Part shown: one piece after another, positions 36,154-44,143 of the stretch | How the letters are laid out: every line of letters begins with the position of its first letter | Position numbering within the stretch: position 1 is the first letter of the stretch | IMG/VR virus record: IMGVR_UViG_3300048999_000038 | Coordinates: 1 to 47,602 of that record | DNA: 47,602 nt | Strand: one strand, 5' to 3' | From: a virus | Position numbers and translations under genes: made by a program | The notes under the pieces: generated by a model | Databases searched by the model: none | Seen by the model: only the letters and a program-made list of their open reading frames with translations | Told to the model about the DNA's origin: nothing

Positions 36154-36543
36154 TCACTGGTTGATCTCTAGCTCGAAATCGACGATCACCCGCACCCGGC
36201 CGGACGGATCCGGCGAGGGCAGTCTATTCGGTGCCCGGCAGTTGTTGATCGTGCCGGACGCCCACGCGCCGTCACAGTCGCGGCTCACGGATTGGAGCGT
36301 CGCGGCGATCAGGTTCACCTCGTCCTCGTCGTCGAGGCTGGGACCGTTACCCCACACCTCCACCTGGACCCGAGACGCGTTCGTCTCAGGTCGTAGCTCC
36401 ACATCATCGATCCCGACCAGCCGGATCACTGGCCACGTCTGGCCGGCGAGCAACTGGAACACGATCGGCGTGGTCACCGTCGGTTGGGCAACGAGAGCGT
36501 CACGCAGCACCTTGCGGGCCTCGGGGAGGATCGGCAGCGGCAT
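36154..36543 (-). CDS. tail terminator-like protein (129 aa)
   Basis: Typical pattern of tail terminators (gpU/gp17-like): an N-terminal helix (MPLPILPEARKVLRDALVAQ) followed by a beta sheet (VTTPIVFQLLAGQTWPVIRL, RVQVEVWGNGPSLDDEDEVN) and a final strand with FELEINQ. It caps the tail tube and joins it to the head. It lies after the stopper gene as expected. Confidence 0.8.
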   Translation of the reverse strand: MPLPILPEARKVLRDALVAQPTVTTPIVFQLLAGQTWPVIRLVGIDDVELRPETNASRVQVEVWGNGPSLDDEDEVNLIAATLQSVSRDCDGAWASGTINNCRAPNRLPSPDPSGRVRVIVDFELEINQ

Positions 36544-36546
36544 CGG

Positions 36547-36891
36547 TCAGCCTCCCGTCACGCGGCGCAGGAAGACGTGCCAGTGGGCTTGCTGGCCGTA
36601 GTCGGGGCTGGTCCAGTCATCGGGCCGACCGTCGATCGTGTAGTCGTTGCCCTGGTACCGGAACCGGTCGGTCGTGGCGATGTCAGCGCCGGGCTCGATC
36701 GTAGATACGTGCGTCGAGTCCACACGGTCTTGTCCCACCTTGTCGTCGTCCGACTTCAGCGGCTGTAGCTCGCACCAGTAATCGGCCTTGTCCCACAGGG
36801 ATTCGGACGCGTGCCAGTCGGGGCGGGCAGCACCATCCGACCCCACTGTCATCGGGGCGCGGAGCCGGGTGATGCGCTTGTTCAGGTCCAC
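36547..36891 (-). CDS. head closure / stopper-like protein (114 aa)
   Basis: GTG 36891 lies 1 base after the previous stop and yields VDLNKRITRLRAPMTVG. Strand-rich pattern (KADYWCELQPLKSDDDKVG, TDRFRYQGNDYTIDGRPDDW) and terminal HWHVFLRRVTGG suit SPP1 gp16/HK97-like head-tail stoppers, small beta-barrels (W-x-Y-x-G-x-x-Y-x-I-x-G). It seals DNA in the capsid before tail joining. Confidence 0.78.
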   Translation of the reverse strand: MDLNKRITRLRAPMTVGSDGAARPDWHASESLWDKADYWCELQPLKSDDDKVGQDRVDSTHVSTIEPGADIATTDRFRYQGNDYTIDGRPDDWTSPDYGQQAHWHVFLRRVTGG

Positions 36892-36892
36892 G

Positions 36893-37339
36893 TCAGGCCG
36901 CCCGATAGAACCCTGCCGTGGCGATCTGGGCGGTAATATCCGAGCCGTCTGGTGTGACAACAAAGTCATGGTAGGTGAGCGGGATGAGGTTGGCGTCCGT
37001 CCCGGCCCCGGTGTCGTTGTCGTAGGTGACACAGAGCTTTCCGACCCCGTTGCCAGCGCCAGCGGTCCAGACCTGGTCCGGCATGTCGACGTCTACCCAG
37101 TCGTTGGTGTAGTCGACGATCGAGGTCACGGACGCGGTCACCGTCTTACGGCCCAGCGTCGTCTGCTCGTTCGTCGCCCCAGCGATCATCGTCCCGGCGT
37201 CCTGGTAGTCAATGAGGGTGGCGTCCGCCACGAGCCCGGTCGCTTCGAGCGGGATCACGATCAGTGCGTCAGCCGCCGCCGGGAGCGTCGCGTAGTACGC
37301 AATACGACCCTTGTAAACGTTCGCCACAACGTTGCCCAT
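36893..37339 (-). CDS. putative virion structural protein (148 aa)
   Basis: The start ATG at 37339 was preferred because it has GAGGGAAGTAGCC upstream and follows the previous stop closely. It is almost all beta (VVANVYKGRIAYYATLPAAA, TLGRKTVTASVTSIVDYTND, GKLCVTYDNDTGAGTDANLI). It has no known family by eye. The position between the repeat protein and stopper implies a capsid-surface or neck role. Confidence 0.74.
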   Translation of the reverse strand: MGNVVANVYKGRIAYYATLPAAADALIVIPLEATGLVADATLIDYQDAGTMIAGATNEQTTLGRKTVTASVTSIVDYTNDWVDVDMPDQVWTAGAGNGVGKLCVTYDNDTGAGTDANLIPLTYHDFVVTPDGSDITAQIATAGFYRAA

Positions 37340-37341
37340 GG

Positions 37342-37821
37342 CTACTTCCCTCCCTTGTCGAGCTTCAGCCCGTAGAAGAAGTCGACGCGGCTGTCGCCGT
37401 CGCCGTACTTGTCGTCGGTCATCTTCGTGGAATCGGTGCCCGACGCAACGTACTTGTCGGGCTGATGGGCCACCTTGTAGCGGACGTCGCCGTCCATCAG
37501 GTGAAACACGATCGCGTCCGCCTGAACGAAGGTGTGAGTGACGGCCCACCGGTTGGTGAGTGGCCCGCCGGGACGGTGCACGACGTTCTCACCTTCCAGG
37601 CTGGCCCAGCCTTCCGAGACGGCGTTCGCCACGAACCCCGTGGAGACCTCGACGGGCGACAGCGCCTCGTCGAGCGTGACCCCAGACATCGGCCACGCCT
37701 CGTGGTCGTCGCCCTCGGTCGCCGGGTTCACCAGCTTCCGCTGCCCGGTGTCCGGGTCGTACTTCACCACGCGCTCACCGTCGCTCTTGTCGGCGTGCTT
37801 GCGGAACGTCAGTCCGGCCAT
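37342..37821 (-). CDS. putative virion structural protein (159 aa)
   Basis: Beta-rich, soluble (AGLTFRKHADKSDGERVVKY, WAVTHTFVQADAIVFHLMDG, YGDGDSRVDFFYGLKLDKGG). It follows the 505-residue repeat protein with a short gap and SD AAGGAG. It might be a partner of that protein or part of the connector. The family is not recognised. Confidence 0.74.
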   Translation of the reverse strand: MAGLTFRKHADKSDGERVVKYDPDTGQRKLVNPATEGDDHEAWPMSGVTLDEALSPVEVSTGFVANAVSEGWASLEGENVVHRPGGPLTNRWAVTHTFVQADAIVFHLMDGDVRYKVAHQPDKYVASGTDSTKMTDDKYGDGDSRVDFFYGLKLDKGGK

Positions 37822-37833
37822 CTCCTGCTCCTT

Positions 37834-39351
37834 CTACGGTCTCGGTATCACTGTGCCGGACGGGCGGGGGATAACCTCGCCTCCCGGGTACGGGATTACT
37901 GTTCCGGTCGGCCGGGGAATGATCCGGCGTACGGTGACGCTCGCTGCCGTTGCCGTCTCAGTCGCCCGGAACACGGTGATCGTGACCCCGGGCGTGTGGA
38001 CGTCGCCGACAGTCCCATTCTCCACTGCCCGCCCGACAGCGCGCGTCTTGGCTTTTGCGAGGGGGCGCGCCGTCTCGGTCTCGGTGGTTGCCGCGAGCAC
38101 CTTGATCTTCGCCTTGCCGAACAGGGCTGCGGTCTCTGCCGATACGGCCTGCCCGATAGTTCTGAGCTTGCGTCGCAGGATCGATCCGGCGGTCGATGTG
38201 TCGGTGGCTTGCCCTACGATGCGCGTCTTGCGGCGCGTCAGGACCCCTGCCGTGCCCGTTTCGGTGGCTCTCGCGACCTGCCCGGGGCGCACGATCGCCG
38301 ACGCACTGTCGCTCTCGATGACCTGCCCGATGGTCCGCTGTTTGCGCCTGGCGACGACGGCTGCGCTGCCTGTCTCTGTGGCCTGGGCGACTGTGCGCCG
38401 TTTCGCATGGCCGACCGCGCCCGCCGTGTCCGTCTCTGTGGCGCCCTGTACGGCCCTAGCCTTGCGGGGGGTCACCCCAGTGCCTGTCGAGGCCTCAACG
38501 GCGCGAGCGACCGGCAAAGCCTTCGAGTGAGCCACGGTCCCGGTCGTGTTCGTCTCCGTTGCGCGGCCGACCGCGAGCTGGTGACCGGAGCGGACCACGG
38601 CGCCAGCGGCCTCCGTCTCGGCGCCCCGCCCGACCGCTACCGTCTTCGTCCGGGTGATCACCGCAGCCGAGTCGGTCTCGGTGGTGGCACCCACAGCCAC
38701 CGTCTGCCCGAGCTTGAAGATCGCCAGCGTCCACATCGCACACCCGGCATTGGCAGCCGATGCCACCAGGTTCCCGCCACCGACCGTGCCGCCAGTCGCA
38801 ACAGGGGTCATGTCGACCGCGAGTGCGCCGCCCGTCGCGCCCGCGCCCGTCCCGAACGAGGACGCCTCCAGCGACGTCCCGGCTGGCGGGGAGGTCACCG
38901 AGGTGGACGGCGACGAGGAGCGCTCACTGAAGATGTTCAGTTTGATGCAGGTACCGGACAGGGCGGCAGTGGTGGGCATCGCGTGGGTCGCGGTCGCCGT
39001 GGACTCGGCAGCGGAGGCGAACTTGTCGATATCGCCGTATTGGGTGCCGTCGAATACGATCACCCCAGCCTGAAGCCTTTGCGCCAGGGTGTTCGTGAAC
39101 GTCAGCGCCGAGCTGGCCTCCGCCGTAGTCATCGTCTTCTTGTAGACCGCGTCGCGGGCAGTAGTCGAGATGACGCGGGTGCCAACCAGGGTCCAGCCTG
39201 TGGGGGTGGGGCAGTCCTGGTTCGTCGGGTTGTACGTGACGAACGCGTAGCCACGGTCACCGGTGACCGTGGCAGCCGGGATCGTGGTAGCGATGGACCC
39301 CACGGAAGAGTTAGCGGAGACGCTGTCCGCGCCCCGGACGCCGGCAGTCAC
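37834..39351 (-). CDS. repeat-containing head-fibre or decoration-like protein (505 aa)
   Basis: GTG start. Residues 1-212 form a beta-sandwich of the type seen in actinophage tail and surface proteins (GYAFVTYNPTNQDCPTPTGW, ARDAVYKKTMTTAEASSALT, QAGVIVFDGTQYGDIDKFAS). Residues 217-475 are about 13 copies of a 20-residue unit with consensus [RT]xVGxATETdTAxxVxxxK. Residues 477-505 repeat IPRPxGTV. The gene lies between the adaptor and neck genes, not in the tail-tip cluster, so I infer a capsid- or neck-attached fibre. The unit resembles low-complexity ATETDTA repeats that I associate with actinomycete phage proteins, but no function is known to me. Confidence 0.72.
   Translation of the reverse strand: MTAGVRGADSVSANSSVGSIATTIPAATVTGDRGYAFVTYNPTNQDCPTPTGWTLVGTRVISTTARDAVYKKTMTTAEASSALTFTNTLAQRLQAGVIVFDGTQYGDIDKFASAAESTATATHAMPTTAALSGTCIKLNIFSERSSSPSTSVTSPPAGTSLEASSFGTGAGATGGALAVDMTPVATGGTVGGGNLVASAANAGCAMWTLAIFKLGQTVAVGATTETDSAAVITRTKTVAVGRGAETEAAGAVVRSGHQLAVGRATETNTTGTVAHSKALPVARAVEASTGTGVTPRKARAVQGATETDTAGAVGHAKRRTVAQATETGSAAVVARRKQRTIGQVIESDSASAIVRPGQVARATETGTAGVLTRRKTRIVGQATDTSTAGSILRRKLRTIGQAVSAETAALFGKAKIKVLAATTETETARPLAKAKTRAVGRAVENGTVGDVHTPGVTITVFRATETATAASVTVRRIIPRPTGTVIPYPGGEVIPRPSGTVIPRP
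37927..38703 (-). repeat. about 13 tandem 60-bp coding repeats
   Basis: The DNA encodes tandem units of about 20 residues, for example TVAVGATTETDSAAVITRTK, ARAVQGATETDTAGAVGHAK, RRTVAQATETGSAAVVARRK and TRIVGQATDTSTAGSILRRK. The units are degenerate in sequence but regular in length, with one shortened by 2 residues (QVARATETGTAGVLTRRK). The divergence indicates old duplication with selection for the pattern VGxATETxTA. Array length may vary between related phages. Confidence 0.85.
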
Positions 39352-39360
39352 GGCTGTCTG

Positions 39361-39801
39361 CTACTCGTAGCGCCACCAGGCGGACAGGTCCGCCTGGGCG
39401 GGCTGACGGTGCCGCGAACGGGGGTAGGCGGGGTCCGGGAAGGACAGTGGGTTCGGGAACGCGCCGACCGGCGAATTGCCGGACCCGGGCGGGGTCTGGG
39501 CGTCCTTCCACCGGTGAAGCCGATCGATCTCCGACTGGGACAGATACACCCCGAAGTCCTCCGGGTTGTAGTCGTCCTTCGTCGCGTCGACAGCCTTCGC
39601 CGCCTGCCCCTTCGGGTTCCTGTATGCGCGCCCCGCCGCCGCATACACCACCGAGACGGCTACCTGCGGCCAAGGAGACCGGACTCCGATCTCATCGACC
39701 ACCAGCCCCTCAGCCATGCCGATCAGGAAGTCCGCTACCGGTACGACGATCTCGGACTGGAGACCGAGACCCAGTTGCGTCGCTGACAGGATGTCGCCCA
39801 T
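39361..39801 (-). CDS. head-tail adaptor-like protein (146 aa)
   Basis: It shows features of HK97 gp6/SPP1 gp15 adaptors of actinophages: FLIGMAEGLVVDEIGVRSPW, then PQVAVSVVYAAAGRAYRNPK, plus a C-terminal ending with SAWWRYE. The N-terminal part is helical, as expected for the first connector ring bound below the portal. The gene order after the capsid gene is standard. Confidence 0.8.
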   Translation of the reverse strand: MGDILSATQLGLGLQSEIVVPVADFLIGMAEGLVVDEIGVRSPWPQVAVSVVYAAAGRAYRNPKGQAAKAVDATKDDYNPEDFGVYLSQSEIDRLHRWKDAQTPPGSGNSPVGAFPNPLSFPDPAYPRSRHRQPAQADLSAWWRYE

Positions 39802-39818
39802 GGGTCCCGGTCCCTCCC

Positions 39819-40235
39819 CTACTTCTTCGGCCCGTACGCGGCGATCAGGTCGTCGCGCGTGACGTTCTTCGTGAGGATGTCATCCCGGTCGGCGCCCTTG
39901 CTGACCGCGTAGTCCACCCACTTGCCGCGCTTCGCGTTCTTCGCGGGCAGGTCGACCTGGTCGCCGGGCTTCACGCCCGGGTCGCCGTCCTGGTCGGCCG
40001 CACCGTCGCCCTTGTCGCTGGACGCCGGCTCCTCGGCGGCGGGGCTCGTCTCGGTCGGGGCCGGCACGAACTCCTCGATCTGCTTCGTCGACAGGTGATG
40101 CTCGATCGACTCGTCGGTGACCGCTGCCGGGAGAATCTGGCCCCGGTAGTAGCCCTGAATGACCGGCGGGTGGTCTTGCACGCCGATCTTCGCCAGGATG
40201 TATTCGTCGGTGACCCGGTACATCTTGTCGCCCAT
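39819..40235 (-). CDS. head protein with C-terminal HeH-like motif (138 aa)
   Basis: The N-terminus (MYRVTDEYILAKIGVQDHPP, GQILPAAVTDESIEHHLSTK) is followed by an acidic linker and a C-terminal unit (GKWVDYAVSKGADRDDILTK, NVTRDDLIAAYGPKK) that resembles HeH/LEM-like helix-extension-helix motifs often found in small phage head proteins. It abuts the capsid gene. The role may be capsid-surface binding; not proven. Confidence 0.76.
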   Translation of the reverse strand: MGDKMYRVTDEYILAKIGVQDHPPVIQGYYRGQILPAAVTDESIEHHLSTKQIEEFVPAPTETSPAAEEPASSDKGDGAADQDGDPGVKPGDQVDLPAKNAKRGKWVDYAVSKGADRDDILTKNVTRDDLIAAYGPKK

Positions 40236-40237
40236 GG

Positions 40238-41173
40238 TCAGGACTCCAATCCGGTGTTCGTGAGCCGGATCGCGGCCCCCGGCTCCTGGATGACCGGCAC
40301 CGTCAGGCGGCGGCCCTGGAGGTCCCAGCCGTCACGGTCGGCGAGGCGCAGCGACAGCGTCTCCACGGCCATGTCGGACACGGCGTAGCCCGGCGAACCG
40401 ACCTGCTCGTCCGCCATGCCGCCGAGCTGGGTCGAGTCGAGCACGATGGGCGTGGTGATCGTCGGCGAGACGACGATCGCGAGCCCGGCGATGCGCTGGA
40501 TCGTGCCGGTGTAGACCGGGTTCGTCGAGTCCTCACGCTTCATCGCGTTCGTGAACTTGTCGTCGGACATCAGGTAGGCGAACTGGGTGTCGTTCAGCGC
40601 CAGCGTGTCCGGGTTGTAGCCCTGGTTCAGCTTGACGATGACCGACTTGGCCCGCAGCACGTCCCGCAGGAACAGGGGGGTCGCGCCGGTCCAGGCGCCA
40701 CCACCGGAGCCCACGACGTCGAACGTCTGCGTGACGGCCGACAGGATCGCCGACATGGTGACCGAGTCGACCTGCGAGATGATCGAGTTGACCACCTTGC
40801 GGAGGTTGCGGTCGATCGCGGCGCCGCCGTAGACGTTGCGCTTGACCTCCTCGTCCGACATGAAGACTTTCTGGCCCCACTTGGCGACAGCGGCGATCGC
40901 TGCCACGGACTGGGCCAGGTCGGCGTACGGGTACACCGCGCCCGGGTTGACGCGCTCCACAGGACGGTCGGTGAACTGCGACTCCGACTGTTCGTAGACG
41001 ATCGCGCCACCCTGCACGGAGAACCGCTGGGTGAGGAGCTGGTCAGACACGAACCGCAGATCACGGAACGTGCGCAGACGGCGAGCGATGAACGCCGGGT
41101 TCTGAAGGAACCGGCTGATCGTCAGCAGGCTACCGGAGAGCGTGGGCGCCGGGGCAGGAAAAGATCCAGGCAT
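40238..41173 (-). CDS. major capsid protein (HK97-fold type, 311 aa)
   Basis: Segments SRFLQNPAFIARRLRTFRDL, QSESQFTDRPVERVNPGAVY, GQKVFMSDEEVKRNVYGGAA and QGYNPDTLALNDTQFAYLMS are typical of actinophage major capsid proteins with the HK97 fold. The location after protease, scaffold and decoration genes confirms it. The start ATG has GGGAG upstream. No N-terminal scaffold domain is fused; scaffolding is with the protease gene instead. Confidence 0.93.
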   Translation of the reverse strand: MPGSFPAPAPTLSGSLLTISRFLQNPAFIARRLRTFRDLRFVSDQLLTQRFSVQGGAIVYEQSESQFTDRPVERVNPGAVYPYADLAQSVAAIAAVAKWGQKVFMSDEEVKRNVYGGAAIDRNLRKVVNSIISQVDSVTMSAILSAVTQTFDVVGSGGGAWTGATPLFLRDVLRAKSVIVKLNQGYNPDTLALNDTQFAYLMSDDKFTNAMKREDSTNPVYTGTIQRIAGLAIVVSPTITTPIVLDSTQLGGMADEQVGSPGYAVSDMAVETLSLRLADRDGWDLQGRRLTVPVIQEPGAAIRLTNTGLES

Positions 41174-41193
41174 GGTCTAACTCCCTTCTGGGC

Positions 41194-41568
41194 TCAGCGC
41201 CCGATCCAGCGGACCTTGTTGCCCGCCGTAGCTGTGTTGATCGCGGTCCCGATGTCGGTACCGGCGGCGGCCAGCGTCGCGGCGACACCGGTGGCGACGG
41301 TCCCGGCGGCGGCAGTGGCGAGCCGGTCACCAGCGGCAGAACCCGCAGGAGACACAGACTCGTGCACGTAACCGCTGATCGGGTGGATCGTGATGTCCTT
41401 GCCGGTCGTCGCGTCATGCGCGGCAACACCGACGACCTTCACCGAGTTCGCGCCGGCCGGGCCGACGGTCCCCGCCCCGGTGTTCTCCAGGATCTGGCCG
41501 CCGGTGATCGTTGCCGACGCGGCCTGCGTGAACGGGCCGTCTCCCATGACGGGCATGTAGTCAGCCAT
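41194..41568 (-). CDS. capsid decoration protein-like (124 aa)
   Basis: A Gly/Ala/Thr-rich, all-beta protein (YMPVMGDGPFTQAASATITG, VKVVGVAAHDATTGKDITIH, VATGVAATLAAAGTDIGTAI) resembling the DUF2190 or gpD-like capsid decoration proteins. The gene lies between the protease and capsid genes, the usual place. It should bind the expanded capsid surface and stabilise it. Confidence 0.83.
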   Translation of the reverse strand: MADYMPVMGDGPFTQAASATITGGQILENTGAGTVGPAGANSVKVVGVAAHDATTGKDITIHPISGYVHESVSPAGSAAGDRLATAAAGTVATGVAATLAAAGTDIGTAINTATAGNKVRWIGR

Positions 41569-41571
41569 CGG

Positions 41572-42099
41572 TCAGACTCCTTCCGGGTACAGTTCGGCGT
41601 ACTCGGGGAACTCGTCAGAGTCCATCGAGGAGTCGCCGATCTGGCTGGTGGGCACAAGGCCCTTCGGGATGCCGGCAAGCGCCGACTTCGTGCCCTCGGG
41701 GTCGTTGTCCCATAGGGCCTTCCAGTGCGGGGCCCGGGAGACGGGGATCTTGCCGTCCCGGACGGCGAGGTCGACGGCGTTGTCGCGCTTCTCCGCCTGG
41801 GCGTCCTTGACGACCTGGTCGGAGCGCTTCGCGGACGCCTGAAGGGACTCGATCGTCTCCGAGTCCACCAGCACCATGCCCTTCGGCACCTTCGTGGAGC
41901 CCTCGCCGGTCGGCGCATCGGCTTCCTTCGCGTCCTTCTCCGCCTTCTCGGCGGCGGCCTTCGCGTCGGCTTCGGCCTTGGTGCGCGCCTCGGTCGCCGT
42001 GTCGATCGCGTCGATCAGCGCGTCGTTGTCGGCGAGCTTGTCCGGGTCCTTCACTCCGAGCCGCGTGGCCGACTCGACCAACTTCTTGTTGAGCGGCAT
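41572..42099 (-). CDS. probable internal-start scaffold protein (175 aa)
   Basis: In-frame ATG 42099 (MPLNKKLVESATRLGVKDPD) follows AAGGAAGG at a spacing of 10 bases and lies exactly where the protease domain linker ends. The product would be the coiled-coil scaffold alone, as lambda Nu3 is made within gene C. Lambda-type logic is established; use of this start here is inferred from SD and domain limits. Confidence 0.62.
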   Translation of the reverse strand: MPLNKKLVESATRLGVKDPDKLADNDALIDAIDTATEARTKAEADAKAAAEKAEKDAKEADAPTGEGSTKVPKGMVLVDSETIESLQASAKRSDQVVKDAQAEKRDNAVDLAVRDGKIPVSRAPHWKALWDNDPEGTKSALAGIPKGLVPTSQIGDSSMDSDEFPEYAELYPEGV

Positions 42100-42843
42100 C
42101 TCTTTGCCACCTTCCTTTTCGGGTGTCTTGCTGCCATCCGGCTCGGCCGGAGAATAGGGGGCAGGAGCGTCAGCCCTGCCTGCATGCGCGAACACCGACA
42201 GATCGAAGCGGGCCATCGCAGCTACCGTAGTATCTTCGGGGACGGCGGCGTCGAGACGATCGGCCAGCCCGGCATCGACAGCTTCCTGTGCCAGATACCA
42301 GGTCTCTTCGGCCATCGCGGCGGCCCACTCTTCTACCGTCCCCCCGGCCTTGTCCTGGTACAGGTTCGCCATCGTCGCATTGATCGCGCTGAGTTGCTTC
42401 ACGGCCTTGTTCAGGTCGTCGACCTTGCCCAGGGCAATGATAGACGCCTCGTGGATCATCATTTGTGACCCGGCAGCCATCACCACCTCATCCCCGCCCA
42501 TCGCGATCACCGACGCGGCCGACGCGGCAAGCCCGTCGACCCGGACCGAGACGCTCGCCTTGTGGTCCTTCAGGGTGTTCATGATTGCGACGCCTTCGAA
42601 GAACGAGCCACCCGGCGAGTTCAGGTGAAGTTCGATCGTCGACACGTCCAGGGCGGCGACGTCGCGAACGAACTGCTGTGCGGACACGCCCCACATGGAG
42701 ATCTCGTCGAAGATATACACCTTTGCGGTGTCCGCCTTCTTGCCGGCGGCTGCCTTCGCGTCGATCTGGTACCAGGTCTTCTCGTCCATCCGGTCTTTGA
42801 GCCACTGTTCCGACAGCGGCGCCGGGCTCGTTGCCTTCGGCAT
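41572..42843 (-). CDS. ClpP-like head maturation protease fused to scaffold (423 aa)
   Basis: Residues 35-200 are a ClpP/S14-like protease: ELHLNSPGGSFFEGVAIMNT (oxyanion loop), VDGLAASAASVIAMGG (S108 nucleophile) and GSQMMIHEASIIALG (H131). Residues 249-423 are a charged helical scaffold (AIDTATEARTKAEADAKAAA, AEKAEKDAKEADAP). It cleaves scaffold and perhaps itself during prohead maturation. SD GGAGG precedes ATG 42843. A good internal SD and ATG at the domain boundary suggests that the scaffold is also made on its own. Confidence 0.92.
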   Translation of the reverse strand: MPKATSPAPLSEQWLKDRMDEKTWYQIDAKAAAGKKADTAKVYIFDEISMWGVSAQQFVRDVAALDVSTIELHLNSPGGSFFEGVAIMNTLKDHKASVSVRVDGLAASAASVIAMGGDEVVMAAGSQMMIHEASIIALGKVDDLNKAVKQLSAINATMANLYQDKAGGTVEEWAAAMAEETWYLAQEAVDAGLADRLDAAVPEDTTVAAMARFDLSVFAHAGRADAPAPYSPAEPDGSKTPEKEGGKEMPLNKKLVESATRLGVKDPDKLADNDALIDAIDTATEARTKAEADAKAAAEKAEKDAKEADAPTGEGSTKVPKGMVLVDSETIESLQASAKRSDQVVKDAQAEKRDNAVDLAVRDGKIPVSRAPHWKALWDNDPEGTKSALAGIPKGLVPTSQIGDSSMDSDEFPEYAELYPEGV

Positions 42844-42845
42844 GG

Positions 42846-44138
42846 TTACTGACCTCCTGTCGGGTCCGGCTCGGGTACGGGATCATGCTGTCCCGGAATT
42901 GGTGGCTGCGGCTGCGGTGGTTGGTTCTTCGGCGCGTTGGGGTCACGCGGCGGCATCCCGTATTGCTGCCGGAGCGCATCTTCCAGGTTCTCGTCTATCG
43001 AGAACGCGCCCGCGTCGATCAGGAGCTTCAGGGCCTGCGCGGTCAGCATCTGCCGCGACCCGATCTCCTCGAATGTGATCAGCGGGGCGGGCTCGTCCTC
43101 GCCGTAGTTGATGTCAACGATGTCCTCGACGATGTGCTGGTTGGCAGTATCGGCGACAGCCTCGCCGACAGTCTGAAGCGACAGGGTGAAGAAGTCCGCG
43201 AACGTCGACCCGAGCGCCCACGAACCGGTCTGCGTCCCCAGGTTCAGGAAGTGCGCCAGAACGGCACGGGCGATCTGCTCGTCGTGGTACCGGATCGACG
43301 GCAACGCCTGTGGGAGCGTGCCCGACACTCCGAGGAGTTCCATCTTCGCGTCGTGGTCGATCGCGCCACCGGCCAGTTCCCCGGATCGCCACGACTGGGC
43401 CATCGCCAGACCCTTCGTGAGGCCAGGGTCCCTCTCGCCCTCGTTCTCGAACCCGGTATACAGCGGCACCCCCATGCCGTTACGCCGGATCGTCTGCGTG
43501 TCGGTGCGCAACAGGTCGTCCTTGATCAGCCAGTTCTTGTAGGCCGGGCGTAGCAGGGACTGGCCGTACCAGTTACCACCCTCGCGGTCGTTGACGTAGG
43601 CAACGAGCCGATCGACAGGTATCTCCTTCTCGATCCCCCACTGCTGGATCGAGTAGAGACTGCCGTCACGGGCCACATTCGCGATCTGGATAGACCTGGC
43701 AGGCCGCCAGTTCAAGGCCTTCAGGTGAGTGCCGCCAGGCGCGGCACTGTCAATCTGATACTCCTGCTCGAAGTAGGAGAACCCGTGCGGCAGCATCAAC
43801 AGGGCAAGCTGCAAATGCTGAGCCCACGAGAACCGGCCCCGGCTGCGATTACGGCGCTCCAGCGGCTGGCCGACGATCGGGAGGTTCAGATCGTCCGCGA
43901 CGTGCTTCACGACGCGCGGATCAGCGCCATTCGGGTCGATATGCCACTGGGTACGGCGCACCGGGAGCGTCACGGCCCGCAGAACCGAGCCGACCTGCGC
44001 ATCCTGGCGGCGCATCCTGTCGTACACCTGGACCGACAGGGGGAAGATCAGCTCGGGCGTCTCCTCCAATTCGAGGTGGTCCCAGAAGCCTCGGCCGCTG
44101 ACCTGGTAACCCATCTCGGACGTCGGAACGGTCACCAT
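42846..44138 (-). CDS. portal protein (DUF935-like, 430 aa)
   Basis: Segments FPLSVQVYDRMRRQDAQVGS, SWAQHLQLALLMLPHGFSYF, RLVAYVNDREGGNWYGQSLL and SLQTVGEAVADTANQHIVED match the portal family used by many actinophages (DUF935/Mu gp29-like). Twelve copies form the DNA entry ring and bind terminase. The C-terminus is Pro-rich and flexible. The ATG has GGGGG upstream and lies 6 bases from the terminase stop. Confidence 0.9.
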   Translation of the reverse strand: MVTVPTSEMGYQVSGRGFWDHLELEETPELIFPLSVQVYDRMRRQDAQVGSVLRAVTLPVRRTQWHIDPNGADPRVVKHVADDLNLPIVGQPLERRNRSRGRFSWAQHLQLALLMLPHGFSYFEQEYQIDSAAPGGTHLKALNWRPARSIQIANVARDGSLYSIQQWGIEKEIPVDRLVAYVNDREGGNWYGQSLLRPAYKNWLIKDDLLRTDTQTIRRNGMGVPLYTGFENEGERDPGLTKGLAMAQSWRSGELAGGAIDHDAKMELLGVSGTLPQALPSIRYHDEQIARAVLAHFLNLGTQTGSWALGSTFADFFTLSLQTVGEAVADTANQHIVEDIVDINYGEDEPAPLITFEEIGSRQMLTAQALKLLIDAGAFSIDENLEDALRQQYGMPPRDPNAPKNQPPQPQPPIPGQHDPVPEPDPTGGQ

Positions 44139-44143
44139 GCCCC

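Noticed and set aside
37264-39786. 840-residue plus-strand open frame
   Set aside because: It is the mirror of the repeat-rich 505-residue gene and its neighbours; high GC and repeats keep the opposite strand open. It has no SD and its sequence is Arg/Gly-rich without domain pattern.
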